49,003 bases of DNA from JAKSSM01 sp045629065. Lineage in GTDB: Bacteria; Bacillota; Clostridia; Peptostreptococcales; Anaerovoracaceae. The position numbers were made by a program, and so were the translations under genes. The notes below the pieces were generated by a model. The model made no database searches and was not told where the DNA came from. It worked only from the letters and a program-made list of their open reading frames with translations. The number at the start of each line of letters is the position of its first letter. Positions within the stretch are counted from its first letter, which is position 1. The DNA lies in NCBI GenBank assembly GCA_045629065.1, contig JAZQQK010000037.1:1-49003 (forward strand). Direction: 5' to 3'. Below, in pieces: positions 24,101-32,974 of the stretch.

Positions 24101-25009
24101 ATGGGTCAGAAAGTAAGTCCACATGGATTGAGAGTCGGCGTTATTAGAGATTGGGATTCCAAATGGTTCGCAAAAAAGGCTGACTTCGCAGATTTCCTTG
24201 TTGAAGATAATAAGGTTAGAGAATACGTAAAGAAGAAATTATACGTTGCTGGAGTATCCAAGGTTTTAATCGAAAGAGCTGCAGCTAACAAGATGAGAGT
24301 CACAGTTCTTACATCTAAGCCAGGTATGGTAATCGGCAGATCCGGAGATGGTGTCGAAGTATTAAAGGCTGAGTTACAAAAGATGACTAAGAAGGACGTA
24401 GAGATTTCTATCGAAGAAGTGAAGCGCGCTGAAATGGATGCTACACTCACTGCAGAATCCATCGCACAGGCTTTAGAGAGACGTGTTGCTTACAGACGTG
24501 CAATGAAGCAAGCAATCACAAGAACTATGAAGGCTGGCGCTAAGGGTATCAAGGTTACAGTATCCGGCCGTGTAGGCGGTGCTGAAATCGCTAGATCCGA
24601 AAAGTACGCTGAAGGTAATGTTCCTCTTCATACATTAAGAGCTGACATCGACTATGGTTTCGCTGAAGCTGACACTACTTATGGTAAGTTAGGTGTTAAG
24701 GTTTGGATCAACCACGGCGAAGTACTCGACAAGGTATTACAAGGTGCAGTTCGTGAAGAAAAGCGCGAAAAGAGAGACGGAGCTAGAAAGCCAAGAAGAG
24801 ACGGAGATCGTCGTGATAAGAAGGCTGAAGGCAATCGTGAAGAACGTCGTGCTGGCGGAAAGAAGAACGACAGATTCCAAAAGGATGAAGCTCCAAAGGC
24901 AGTTAACCCAAGAAAGCGTTTAACTCCAAAGGAAGAAAAGGTCGTTGCACCAGTTGAGGAAGCTCCTCAAGTAGAAGAACAAACAGTTGAAACAACAACT
25001 GAAGCATAA
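24101..25009 (+). CDS. rpsC: 30S ribosomal protein S3 with long charged C-terminal extension
   Basis: S3 forms the mRNA entry site. Residues 1-210 are standard: MGQKVSPHGLRVGVIRDW, the KH-domain loop GRSG (79-82), and the end GKLGVKVWINHGEVL. Most S3 proteins stop soon after, near 210-235 residues. This one has 302, with a tail rich in Lys, Arg, Asp and Glu at about 211-280 and an acidic PVEEAPQVEEQTVE end. The tail is probably disordered. Codon use is like the rest of the gene, so it is not an obvious frameshift product. Start after AGGAGG. Confidence 0.97.
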   Translation: MGQKVSPHGLRVGVIRDWDSKWFAKKADFADFLVEDNKVREYVKKKLYVAGVSKVLIERAAANKMRVTVLTSKPGMVIGRSGDGVEVLKAELQKMTKKDVEISIEEVKRAEMDATLTAESIAQALERRVAYRRAMKQAITRTMKAGAKGIKVTVSGRVGGAEIARSEKYAEGNVPLHTLRADIDYGFAEADTTYGKLGVKVWINHGEVLDKVLQGAVREEKREKRDGARKPRRDGDRRDKKAEGNREERRAGGKKNDRFQKDEAPKAVNPRKRLTPKEEKVVAPVEEAPQVEEQTVETTTEA

Positions 25010-25035
25010 TCATTTAGGAAAGGAGGAACAAAGCC

Positions 25036-25464
25036 ATGTTAATGCCAAAGCGCGTTAAGCATAGAAGAGTTCACAGAGGTAGAATGAAGGGCGTTGCTAC
25101 TAAGGGTAACGAAGTTACTTACGGTGAGTACGGCCTTGTTGCACAGGAATGTGCATGGCTCACATCCAACCAGATCGAGGCAGCCAGAATTGCCATGACA
25201 AGATCTATTAAAAGAGGTGGCCAAGTATATATTAAGATTTTCCCACACAAGCCAGTTACTAAGAAACCTGCTGAAGTACGTATGGGTTCCGGTAAAGGTG
25301 CTCCTGATCATTGGGTAGCAGTAGTTAAGCCAGGTAGAGTAATGTTTGAAATTGGTGGCGTAACTGAAGAACAAGCTAAGGAAGCTCTTAGACTTGCATC
25401 TTACAAGTTACCAATCAAGTGCAAATTTGCTGCCAAATCAAAAGTAGAGGAGGCTAACGCATAA
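25036..25464 (+). CDS. rplP: 50S ribosomal protein L16
   Basis: 142 residues beginning MLMPKRVKHRRVHRGRMKG, with the MGSGKGAPDHWVAVVKPG signature. It contacts the A-site tRNA region. AAAGGAGG precedes the start; the stop overlaps rpmC by one base (TAATG). Confidence 0.98.
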   Translation: MLMPKRVKHRRVHRGRMKGVATKGNEVTYGEYGLVAQECAWLTSNQIEAARIAMTRSIKRGGQVYIKIFPHKPVTKKPAEVRMGSGKGAPDHWVAVVKPGRVMFEIGGVTEEQAKEALRLASYKLPIKCKFAAKSKVEEANA

Positions 25465-25655
25465 TGGAATTAAATAAGATGAGAACAATGACAGAAGTTG
25501 AGTTAAACGCAGAACTCGACAAGATGAAGAAGGAATTATTCAACCTTAGATTCCAACATGTTACAGGCCAATTAGACAATCCTGTACAGATGAGAGAATT
25601 AAAGAAGAATATCGCAAGAGTTAAGACAGTTCTTAGAGAAAAAGAATTAGCATAG
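25464..25655 (+). CDS. rpmC: 50S ribosomal protein L29
   Basis: 63 residues, two-helix protein with KKELFNLRFQHVTGQLDNP and a basic end. Lies at the tunnel exit near L23. Translationally coupled to rplP. Confidence 0.97.
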   Translation: MELNKMRTMTEVELNAELDKMKKELFNLRFQHVTGQLDNPVQMRELKKNIARVKTVLREKELA

Positions 25656-25670
25656 GAAGGAGGAACACTT

Positions 25671-25931
25671 ATGGCAGTTGAAAGAAATGCAAGAAAGACT
25701 AAGGTCGGCATCGTAGTATCCAATAAGATGGATAAGACAATCGTTGTAGCTATGGAAGACTTCGTAAGAGACCCTCTCTATGGTAAGGCTGTAAAGAGCA
25801 CTAAGAAGGTTAAGGCTCACGACGAAAACAATGAATGCCAAGTTGGCGATAAAGTTAAGATTATGGAAACAAGACCACTCTCCAAAGACAAGAGATGGAG
25901 ACTTGTTCAAGTAGTTGAAAAGGTTAAATAG
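25671..25931 (+). CDS. rpsQ: 30S ribosomal protein S17
   Basis: 86 residues with the OB-fold features KVGIVVSNKMDKTIVVAMEDFVRDPLYGK and GDKVKIMETRPLSKDKRWRLV. A primary 16S rRNA binder. GAAGGAGG precedes the start. Confidence 0.97.
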   Translation: MAVERNARKTKVGIVVSNKMDKTIVVAMEDFVRDPLYGKAVKSTKKVKAHDENNECQVGDKVKIMETRPLSKDKRWRLVQVVEKVK

Positions 25932-25948
25932 TTAAGGAGGAACTAGAC

Positions 25949-26329
25949 ATGATTCAGACAGAAACTAGATTAAAAGTTGCTGACAACTCAGGCGCTAAGG
26001 AACTCCTTTGCATCCGTATTCTCGGTGGTACAAGCCGTCAATACGCTAATATTGGAGACGTAATCGTTTGCGCAGTTAAGGACGCCACTCCTGGTGGAGT
26101 CGTTAAAAAAGGCGATGTAGTTAAGGCTGTAGTAGTTAGAACATCTCACGGCGTTCGTCGTGCAGACGGTTCATACGTAAAGTTCGACCAGAACGCTGCA
26201 GTTATCATCAATGGTAGCGGAGCTGAAGAAAAGGACCCTAAGGGAACTCGTATCTTTGGACCTGTTGCAAGAGAACTTAGAGATAAGGGCTTTATGAAGA
26301 TCGTTTCATTAGCTCCAGAAGTATTATAG
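25949..26329 (+). CDS. rplN: 50S ribosomal protein L14
   Basis: 126 residues, a few more than the usual 122. MIQTETRLKVADNSGAKELLCIRILGG and RIFGPVARELRDKGFMKIVSLAPEVL are the standard ends. Contacts 16S rRNA in an intersubunit bridge. AAGGAGG precedes the start. Confidence 0.98.
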   Translation: MIQTETRLKVADNSGAKELLCIRILGGTSRQYANIGDVIVCAVKDATPGGVVKKGDVVKAVVVRTSHGVRRADGSYVKFDQNAAVIINGSGAEEKDPKGTRIFGPVARELRDKGFMKIVSLAPEVL

Positions 26330-26340
26330 GAGGTAAGGAA

Positions 26341-26646
26341 ATGAAGATTAAAACAGGCGATACAGTAGTTGTAATTGCTGGCAAGGACAAGGGTAAATCC
26401 GGTAAGGTTCTCGCAGCTATGCCAAAGGAAAACCGTGTAGTAGTTCAGGGCGTTAACGTTCAGACTAAGCACGCTAAGGCAAAGCAAACAGAAGCAGCTG
26501 AAATTAAGCACATTGAAGGACCTATCGATGCTTCTAACGTAATGCTCTATGACGCTAAGGAAAAGAAGGGCGTTAGAGTTGGTTACGAAGTAAAAGATGG
26601 TAAGAAAGTAAGAGTTTCCAAGAAGACTGGAAACGTAATTGACTAG
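26341..26646 (+). CDS. rplX: 50S ribosomal protein L24
   Basis: 101 residues with the KOW motif KTGDTVVVIAGKDKGKSGKVL. It initiates 50S assembly. AGGAGG precedes the start. Confidence 0.97.
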   Translation: MKIKTGDTVVVIAGKDKGKSGKVLAAMPKENRVVVQGVNVQTKHAKAKQTEAAEIKHIEGPIDASNVMLYDAKEKKGVRVGYEVKDGKKVRVSKKTGNVID

Positions 26647-26663
26647 GAAAGGAGGAGAACGTT

Positions 26664-27206
26664 TTGACAGCTAGATTAAAAGAAATGTACAAAGAGGAAG
26701 TTTTCGGCAAGATGCAGGAAAAGTACCAGTACAAGAATGTTATGGAAGTTCCAAAGCTTACAAAGATCACTATCAACATGGGTCTTGGTCAAGCAAAGGA
26801 CAACTCAAAGATTTTAGAGTCCGCAGTTAAGGAAATGGCTTTAATCGCAGGACAACAGCCAGTCATCACTAAGGCAAAGAAGTCCATCGCTAACTTCAAG
26901 GTTCGTCAGGGCATGGCAGTTGGCGCTAAGGTAACTCTTAGAGGAGATAGAATGTATGAATTTGCTGACAAGTTCTTCAACCTCTCACTTCCTAGAGTTA
27001 GAGACTTCAAGGGCGTAAGCAAGAATTCATTTGATGGTCGTGGAAACTACTCCATGGGCCTCAAGGAACAGTTAATCTTCCCTGAAATTGTTTACGATCA
27101 AGTTGAAACAATCAAAGGTATGAACATTGTATTTACAACAACGGCTAAAACAGACGAAGAAGCTTATACACTTCTTGAACTCCTTGGTATGCCGTTCGAG
27201 AAATAG
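26664..27206 (+). CDS. rplE: 50S ribosomal protein L5 (TTG start)
   Basis: 180 residues, standard length, beginning MTARLKEMYKEEV as in other L5 proteins, which supports TTG 26664 as the start; AAAGGAGG lies upstream at about 26647-26654. LTKITINMGLGQAK and GRGNYSMGLKEQLIFPEI are typical. L5 binds 5S rRNA and the P-site tRNA. Confidence 0.97.
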   Translation: MTARLKEMYKEEVFGKMQEKYQYKNVMEVPKLTKITINMGLGQAKDNSKILESAVKEMALIAGQQPVITKAKKSIANFKVRQGMAVGAKVTLRGDRMYEFADKFFNLSLPRVRDFKGVSKNSFDGRGNYSMGLKEQLIFPEIVYDQVETIKGMNIVFTTTAKTDEEAYTLLELLGMPFEK

Positions 27207-27215
27207 GAGGTTATT

Positions 27216-27401
27216 ATGGCAAAGACATCTCTTAAGGTTAAACAAGCTAGAAAACCTAAATATTCAACTCGCGCATATACAAGATGTAAGATTTGTGGAA
27301 GACCACACTCCGTACTTAAAAAGTATGGTATATGCCGTATCTGTTTTAGAGAGCTTGCATACAAGGGAGAAATTCCAGGCGTAAGAAAAGCAAGCTGGTA
27401 A
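27216..27401 (+). CDS. rpsN: 30S ribosomal protein S14, zinc-binding type (type Z)
   Basis: 61 residues with the zinc ribbon C24-x2-C27 / C40-x2-C43. This short zinc form is typical of Bacillota, which may also encode a zinc-free paralogue elsewhere. AGGAGG precedes the start. Confidence 0.98.
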   Translation: MAKTSLKVKQARKPKYSTRAYTRCKICGRPHSVLKKYGICRICFRELAYKGEIPGVRKASW

Positions 27402-27427
27402 ATATTAATGAAAGGAGAAATACTGTA

Positions 27428-27826
27428 ATGACAATGACAGATCCTATAGCTGATATGCTAACAAGAATCAGAAATGCCAATACTGTAGGCCACGAAACAG
27501 TTGAAATCCCTGCTTCCAAGATGAAGAAGGAAATCGCTGAAATCTTAAAGGCTGAAGGTTTCATTACTGATTATGAAGTTATAGATGATGACAAGCAAGG
27601 CATCATTAAAGTCACTATGAAGTATGGTGCTAATAAAGAAAAAGTAATTACTGGAATCAAGAAGATTTCAAAGCCAGGCATGAAGGTTTATGCTAAGGTT
27701 GATGATGTACCAAAGGTACTCGGAGGACTTGGTATCGCAATCCTTTCCACATCCAAGGGTATTGTTTCCGACAAGGAAGCTCGTAAGCTTGGTGTTGGCG
27801 GCGAAGTTATCTGTTATGTATGGTAG
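27428..27826 (+). CDS. rpsH: 30S ribosomal protein S8
   Basis: 132 residues: MTMTDPIADMLTRIRNAN, then a C-terminal GLGIAILSTSKGIVSDKEARKLGVGGEVICYVW, the rRNA-binding half. Start after AAAGGAG; the in-frame ATG two codons later is less well spaced. In enterobacteria S8 represses the spc operon; not demonstrable here. Confidence 0.98.
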   Translation: MTMTDPIADMLTRIRNANTVGHETVEIPASKMKKEIAEILKAEGFITDYEVIDDDKQGIIKVTMKYGANKEKVITGIKKISKPGMKVYAKVDDVPKVLGGLGIAILSTSKGIVSDKEARKLGVGGEVICYVW

Positions 27827-27835
27827 GAGGAACAA

Positions 27836-28378
27836 ATGTCAAGAATCGGTAAAAAGGTTATCGTTGTTCCTGCTGGTGTAGAAGTAACAGTTGATGGAAA
27901 CAACGTAGTAACAGTTAAGGGACCTAAGGGTCAATTAGCTGAACAAGTTTGCAAGGACTTAACAGTAAACGTTGGAGCTGGTGAAATTTCAGTTACTCGC
28001 CCTAACGATGAAAGAGAAATGCGTGGACAACACGGACTTGCAAGAACATTAATTAACAATATGGTTATCGGAGTAACTCAAGGTTACGAAAAGAAGCTCG
28101 AATTAGTAGGCGTTGGTTACAAGGCTGAAAAGAAGGGCAACACATTAGTTATGTCCCTTGGATATTCCCACCCAGTTGAAATGGTAGACCCTGAAGGAAT
28201 CACTACAGAGTGTCCTTCCGCTACAGAAGTTGTAGTAAAGGGTATCAATAAAGCATTTGTTGGAAATTACGCAGCAAATATTCGTGAATGGAGAAAGCCT
28301 GAACCTTATAAGGGCAAGGGTATTAAGTACGTTGGCGAATACATCCGTCGTAAAGAAGGCAAAGCTGGCGCTAAGTAG
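27836..28378 (+). CDS. rplF: 50S ribosomal protein L6
   Basis: 180 residues with the duplicated L6 fold: MSRIGKKVIVVPAGVEV, RTLINNMVIGVTQGYEKKLELVGVGYKAE, and the end PEPYKGKGIKYVGEYIRRKEGKAGAK. AGGAGG precedes the start. Confidence 0.98.
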   Translation: MSRIGKKVIVVPAGVEVTVDGNNVVTVKGPKGQLAEQVCKDLTVNVGAGEISVTRPNDEREMRGQHGLARTLINNMVIGVTQGYEKKLELVGVGYKAEKKGNTLVMSLGYSHPVEMVDPEGITTECPSATEVVVKGINKAFVGNYAANIREWRKPEPYKGKGIKYVGEYIRRKEGKAGAK

Positions 28379-28394
28379 AAAGGAGTAAAGTAAA

Positions 28395-28757
28395 ATGCAA
28401 AAAACAAGAGAACAAAAGCGCGAACATAGACACGCTAGAGTTAGAAAAGACGTTTTCGGAACTCCTGAAAGACCAAGACTTGCAGTATTCAGATCAAACA
28501 AGCACATCTCTTGCCAGGTTATCGATGATGTTAACGGTAAGACATTAGTAGCTGCATCCTCCATGGATAAGGAGCTCAAGGCTCAACTTTCCAACGGTGG
28601 AAACGTAGAAGCTGCAAAGCAAGTAGGTTTAGCACTTGGTAAGCGTGCTCTCGAAAAGGGTATCACAGAAGTTTGCTTCGACAGAGGCGGATTCTTATAT
28701 CACGGAAGAGTTGCAAGCTTAGCTGAAGGCGCTAGAGAAGCTGGATTAAAGTTCTAA
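28395..28757 (+). CDS. rplR: 50S ribosomal protein L18
   Basis: 120 residues with RHARVRKDVFGTPERPRLAVFRS and the CFDRGGFLYHGRVASLAEGAREAGLKF end. Binds 5S rRNA with L5. AAAGGAG precedes the start. Confidence 0.98.
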   Translation: MQKTREQKREHRHARVRKDVFGTPERPRLAVFRSNKHISCQVIDDVNGKTLVAASSMDKELKAQLSNGGNVEAAKQVGLALGKRALEKGITEVCFDRGGFLYHGRVASLAEGAREAGLKF

Positions 28758-28769
28758 GGAGGAAAACAA

Positions 28770-29273
28770 ATGCGTAATATCGTAGATACTTCCAAGCTTG
28801 AAATGACTTCAACTATTGTAAGCATCAGAAGAGTTTCCAAAACCGTTAAAGGTGGTAAGAACATGAGATTCTCTGTTACTGTAGTTGTAGGTGATGGAAA
28901 CGGATACGTAGGCGTTGGCCTTGGAAAGTCCGTAGAAATTCCTGAAGCAGTTAGAAAAGCTGAAGAAGATGCAAAGAAGAATTTAATTTATGTTCCAACA
29001 GTAGGTACAACAGTACCTCACAAGAACCTCGGTATTTTCGGAGCAGGCAAGGTTTTAATCATGCCAGCTGCACAAGGTACTGGAGTAATCGCAGGTTCAT
29101 CAGTACGTACAGTACTTGAAGCTGCAGGTATCAAGGACGTAAGAGCAAAGAATATCGGTTCTTCCAATATCGGTAACATGGCATACGCTACATTAGAAGG
29201 CCTTAAGGGCATGATGACTGTAGAAAAGGTTGCTAAGTTAAGAGGAAAGACAGCCGAAGAAATTTTAGGATAA
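28770..29273 (+). CDS. rpsE: 30S ribosomal protein S5
   Basis: 167 residues. The N-terminal double-stranded-RNA-binding domain carries IVSIRRVSKTVKGGKNMRFSVTVVVGDGNGYVGVG; the C-terminal half has VIAGSSVRTVLEAAGIKDVRAK. A decoding-fidelity protein. AAGGAGG precedes the start. Confidence 0.98.
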   Translation: MRNIVDTSKLEMTSTIVSIRRVSKTVKGGKNMRFSVTVVVGDGNGYVGVGLGKSVEIPEAVRKAEEDAKKNLIYVPTVGTTVPHKNLGIFGAGKVLIMPAAQGTGVIAGSSVRTVLEAAGIKDVRAKNIGSSNIGNMAYATLEGLKGMMTVEKVAKLRGKTAEEILG

Positions 29274-29288
29274 TAGGGAGGAAATACA

Positions 29289-29468
29289 ATGGCTAAAATG
29301 ATTAAAGTCACTTTAACAAAGAGCGTAATTGGTTCCACTCCTTATCAGAAAAAAGTAGTAGAAGCATTAGGCTTAAGAAAGATGCACCAAACAGTAGAAT
29401 TACAAGATACTCCACAGGTTCGTGGTTCTATTGCAAAGGTTTCCCATCTTTTAACAGTAGAAGAATAG
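29289..29468 (+). CDS. rpmD: 50S ribosomal protein L30
   Basis: A 59-residue protein: MAKMIKVTLTKSVIG opening, KVVEALGLRKMHQTVE in the middle, VSHLLTVEE end. ATG 29289 follows GGGAGG. It sits between rpsE and rplO as in other bacteria and is the short bacterial form. Confidence 0.97.
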   Translation: MAKMIKVTLTKSVIGSTPYQKKVVEALGLRKMHQTVELQDTPQVRGSIAKVSHLLTVEE

Positions 29469-29481
29469 GAGGTGCCTAAAG

Positions 29482-29922
29482 ATGAAATTAAACGAATTAA
29501 AAGCACCTGTAGGCGCAACTAAAGCTCCTAAGAGAGTTGGCAGAGGTACTGGTTCCGGTTTAGGTACTACATCCGGAAGAGGTATGAATGGTCAAAATTC
29601 AAGATCCGGTGGCGGTGTTCGTCTCGGATTCGAAGGTGGCCAGATGCCATTATACAGAAGATTACCAAAGCGTGGCTTCACAAACGTTTGGGGAGTTACA
29701 TACGATGTAATCAATGTATCTGATTTAAACAAGTTCAAAGCAGGCACAGAAGTTGACCTTAAGGCATTAAAGGAAGCTGGCTTAGTAAAGCAAGTTAAGG
29801 ATGGCGTTAAGGTATTAGGAGAAGGCGAACTTAAGGTTAAGTTAACAGTTAAGGCTAACAAGTTCTCCAAGAGTGCCGTAGAAAAAATTGAAGCTGCTGG
29901 AGGAAAGGCAGAGGTGATCTAG
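29482..29922 (+). CDS. rplO: 50S ribosomal protein L15
   Basis: 146 residues with the Gly/Arg-rich N-terminal extension (APKRVGRGTGSGLGTTSGRG, RSGGGVRLGFEGGQMPLYRRLPKRGF) and the KVLGEGELK core. A late-assembly protein. AGGAGGTG precedes the start; secY begins one base after the stop. Confidence 0.98.
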   Translation: MKLNELKAPVGATKAPKRVGRGTGSGLGTTSGRGMNGQNSRSGGGVRLGFEGGQMPLYRRLPKRGFTNVWGVTYDVINVSDLNKFKAGTEVDLKALKEAGLVKQVKDGVKVLGEGELKVKLTVKANKFSKSAVEKIEAAGGKAEVI

Positions 29923-29923
29923 T

Positions 29924-31210
29924 ATGGATATGCTCAAGACTATAAGCCAAGCCTGGAGAGTTAAAGAGATTAGATTCAAGATGTTATTTACCATCTTTAT
30001 GCTTTTCATCTTTAGACTCGGTTCAAACATTCCTGTTCCAAATATCGACAGAACTGTTTTAGCAGAGCTCTTCACAGGCGAAACAGGTCTTTTCGACTTG
30101 TTTGACTTGTTCTCAGGCGGATCTTTCAGTAACTTTACTATTTTCGCACTGAGTATCACACCATATGTAACAGCATCCATCATCATTCAATTGCTTACAA
30201 TGGCGTTCCCATACTTTGAGAACTTAGCAAAGCAAGGCGTTGAAGGAAGAAAGAAGATGGCTCAAATTACTCGTTATACAACAGTAGTTTTAGCACTCGT
30301 TCAAGCAATCGGTCTTACAGTTGGTCTCTTCAGAAGAGCCGTTGTAGATAAGAGCGCATTCTCCATCATCGTAATGATTTTGGTACTCACAGCTGGTACA
30401 GCATTCCTGATGTGGTTAGGTGAAGAGATCAACGAAAAGGGTGTAGGAAATGGTATTTCCTTAATCATCTTCGCTGGTATCGTAGCTCGTATCCCATCCG
30501 GAATTCGTAGCATTGCTACAGCATACAAGACTGGCAGCATGTCAATCGTAACATTAATTATCCTCTTAATTGCTATCTTATTAGTAACTGCTGGAGTAGT
30601 ATTAATGGGCGAAGGACAAAGAAAGATTCCAGTACAGTATGCAAAGCGTGTAGTTGGACGTAAGATGTACGGTGGTCAAGCCACTCACATTCCTGTAAAG
30701 GTTAACCAATCAGGCGTTATTCCAATCATCTTCGCTTTATCATTACTTCAGTTCCCACTTACAATTTGCTACTTCTTGAGCTCCAACTCAGGATTCAGCA
30801 CATTCGTACAAAAGTGGTTATCACCTTCTGGTAACCCTGGAGTAATCGTATATGCAGTATTAAACGTAATCCTTATCATATTCTTCACATATTTCTACAA
30901 CCAAATCACATTCAATCCTACTGATGTTGCAGATAATTTGAAGTCAAACGGTGGTTTCATTCCTGGAATCAGACCTGGTAAGGCTACAGAAGAATACTTA
31001 GCAAAGGTAACATCAAGAATCACAATTGTTGGTGCTATCTTCCTCGCAGTTATTGCTACATTACCTACACTCTTAAGTGTATGGATCCCTGGCTTGAACA
31101 TCCACTTTGGTGGTACATCACTCCTTATCGCAGTTGGTGTTGCTATTGAAACAGTAAGAAGCCTTGAGAACCAAATGCTTATGAGAAATTATCAAGGTTT
31201 CCTTAAATAA
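29924..31210 (+). CDS. secY: Protein translocase channel subunit SecY
   Basis: A 428-residue membrane protein with ten expected transmembrane segments, forming the Sec channel. Recognisable are the N-terminal helix before RLGSNIPVPNID, the plug region, GNGISLIIFAGIVARIP and the cytosolic loop NPTDVADNLKSNGGFIPGIRPG. A GAGGTG site lies inside the end of rplO, so it is coupled to the ribosomal genes. Confidence 0.98.
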   Translation: MDMLKTISQAWRVKEIRFKMLFTIFMLFIFRLGSNIPVPNIDRTVLAELFTGETGLFDLFDLFSGGSFSNFTIFALSITPYVTASIIIQLLTMAFPYFENLAKQGVEGRKKMAQITRYTTVVLALVQAIGLTVGLFRRAVVDKSAFSIIVMILVLTAGTAFLMWLGEEINEKGVGNGISLIIFAGIVARIPSGIRSIATAYKTGSMSIVTLIILLIAILLVTAGVVLMGEGQRKIPVQYAKRVVGRKMYGGQATHIPVKVNQSGVIPIIFALSLLQFPLTICYFLSSNSGFSTFVQKWLSPSGNPGVIVYAVLNVILIIFFTYFYNQITFNPTDVADNLKSNGGFIPGIRPGKATEEYLAKVTSRITIVGAIFLAVIATLPTLLSVWIPGLNIHFGGTSLLIAVGVAIETVRSLENQMLMRNYQGFLK

Positions 31211-31224
31211 GGAGGAGATATAAA

Positions 31225-31875
31225 ATGGTTAGAACAATTTTATTAGGACCTCCAGGAGCAGGTAAGGGCACACAAGCTCAAAAGATCGTTGAAAAGTATG
31301 GAGTTCCACACATTTCAACAGGAGATATCTTTAGAGAAAACATTAAGAATGGAACTCCTCTTGGCAAGAAGGCTAAGGAGTACATGGATAAGGGAGAATT
31401 AGTTCCAGATGAATTAGTTATCGACCTTGCAACATCCAGACTCTTAGAAGACGATTGCAAGAACGGTTTCCTCTTAGATGGTTTCCCTCGTACAGTTCTT
31501 CAAGCAGAAAAGCTTGACGAATTCCTCTCTAAGCACGATTCTAAAATTGATTTAGTTATCGACTTAGTAGCTGAAAAGGAAGTATTAATTACTAGAATTA
31601 CTGGAAGAAGAGTTTGCAAGGCTTGCGGCGCTTCATTCCACGTAACTAATATACCTCCAAAGAAGGAAGGCGTTTGCGACTTCTGCGGCGGCGAACTCAT
31701 TCAGAGAGCCGACGATACAGTTGAAACTGTTACAAACAGAATCGACGTTTATGAGAAGCAAACAGCTCCTTTAATCGACTACTACGAAAAGGCTGGAAAC
31801 ATTGTGCACATTGATGGCATCGGCGATCTCGATAGAATCACAGCTGATGTCTTCAAGGCAATAGGTGACAAATAA
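31225..31875 (+). CDS. adk: Adenylate kinase, zinc-LID type
   Basis: 216 residues. Converts ATP and AMP to two ADP. P-loop GPPGAGKGT (8-16), AMP-binding GFLLDGFPRT (81-90), and a LID domain with four cysteines C131, C134, C151 and C154 that should bind a structural zinc, as in many Gram-positive enzymes. The stop overlaps the map start by one base. Confidence 0.98.
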   Translation: MVRTILLGPPGAGKGTQAQKIVEKYGVPHISTGDIFRENIKNGTPLGKKAKEYMDKGELVPDELVIDLATSRLLEDDCKNGFLLDGFPRTVLQAEKLDEFLSKHDSKIDLVIDLVAEKEVLITRITGRRVCKACGASFHVTNIPPKKEGVCDFCGGELIQRADDTVETVTNRIDVYEKQTAPLIDYYEKAGNIVHIDGIGDLDRITADVFKAIGDK

Positions 31876-32621
31876 TGATCGTCATTAAATCCCAACAGGA
31901 AATTGAGTTAATGCGAGAAGCCGGAAAGGTTTGTAAGCTCATCTTTGATGAACTTAAGACTTTGATTAAGCCAGGTATCACTACAATGGATATCGACCGC
32001 TTAGTCGAAAGGGTATGTAAAGAGCACGGCATGAAAGCTGCGGAAAAAGGATATTGCGGATATCCCGCATCTATCTGCACTTCAGTAAATGACGAGGTCG
32101 TACACGGCATACCTTCAAAAAAGAGAATTTTACGGGAAGGCGACATCGTATCTTGCGATTTAGTAGTCGAAAACAAAGGCTACATGGCAGATGCATGCCG
32201 TACCTACCCCGTAGGTAAAATCTCCAAAGAGGCGCAGCATTTAATCGACACAGCAGAAAAGGCTTTCTTTGAAGGCATCAAGTATGCTAAAGTAGGCTAC
32301 CGCCTACAAGATGTATCACGCGCTATTCAAGAAACGGTTGAAGGCGAAGGATTCGGAGTAATCCGTGATTTCGTAGGCCATGGTATTGGAGCCGAGATGC
32401 ATGAAGATCCTCAAATTCCAAACTATGTTTGTCGCGGAGCTAATCCAAGGCTTGCGAAGGGTATGACCCTAGCAATCGAGCCAATGATTACTGCTGGCGA
32501 CTGGGAAGTAGATGTGCTTTTAGATGACTGGACAGCAGTTACTGTTGACGGAAGTTATGCAGCACATTATGAAAACACTGTAGTTATTACTGATGGTGAG
32601 CCTGAGCTCATCACACTATAG
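31875..32621 (+). CDS. map: Methionine aminopeptidase, type I
   Basis: 248 residues. Removes the initiator methionine. All five metal ligands are visible: D95, D106, H169 (in VGHGIG), E202 (in IEPM) and E233 (in HYENTV). Codon use is noticeably less like that of the ribosomal genes. It overlaps adk by one base; infA follows 9 nt later. Confidence 0.97.
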   Translation: MIVIKSQQEIELMREAGKVCKLIFDELKTLIKPGITTMDIDRLVERVCKEHGMKAAEKGYCGYPASICTSVNDEVVHGIPSKKRILREGDIVSCDLVVENKGYMADACRTYPVGKISKEAQHLIDTAEKAFFEGIKYAKVGYRLQDVSRAIQETVEGEGFGVIRDFVGHGIGAEMHEDPQIPNYVCRGANPRLAKGMTLAIEPMITAGDWEVDVLLDDWTAVTVDGSYAAHYENTVVITDGEPELITL

Positions 32622-32630
32622 GAGGAAACA

Positions 32631-32849
32631 ATGGCAAAGAAAGATGTCATCGAAGCAATAGGAACCGTTGTAGATGCACAGCCTAACGCTGTGTTCAAGG
32701 TTAAGCTTGATAACGGTTTCGAAGTCACTGCGCATATCTCAGGTAAAATTAGAATGAACTATATAAGAATTCTCCCTGGCGACAAGGTAAAGGTTGAACT
32801 TTCACCTTACGACTTAACAAAGGGTAGAATTACATGGAGGGACAAGTAG
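32631..32849 (+). CDS. infA: Translation initiation factor IF-1
   Basis: 72 residues, the OB-fold initiation factor that occupies the ribosomal A site: MAKKDVIEAIGTV, GFEVTAHISGKIRMNYIRILPGDKV, LTKGRITWRDK. AGGAGG precedes the start; rpmJ starts at the base after the stop. Confidence 0.98.
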   Translation: MAKKDVIEAIGTVVDAQPNAVFKVKLDNGFEVTAHISGKIRMNYIRILPGDKVKVELSPYDLTKGRITWRDK

Positions 32850-32963
32850 ATGAAAGTAAGAGCATCTGTTAAGCCTATCTGCGAAAAGTGCAAGGTTATT
32901 AAGAGAAACGGCAAGGTAATGGTTATCTGCGAAAATCCTAAGCACAAGCAGGTTCAGGGCTAA
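32850..32963 (+). CDS. rpmJ: 50S ribosomal protein L36, zinc-binding type
   Basis: A 37-residue protein with opening MKVRASVKPICEKCK and end PKHKQVQG. The zinc ligands C11, C14, C27 and H32 are all present. GGAGG inside the infA end (32837-32841) serves as its ribosome binding site. Confidence 0.97.
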   Translation: MKVRASVKPICEKCKVIKRNGKVMVICENPKHKQVQG

Positions 32964-32974
32964 TTAGTATTAAC

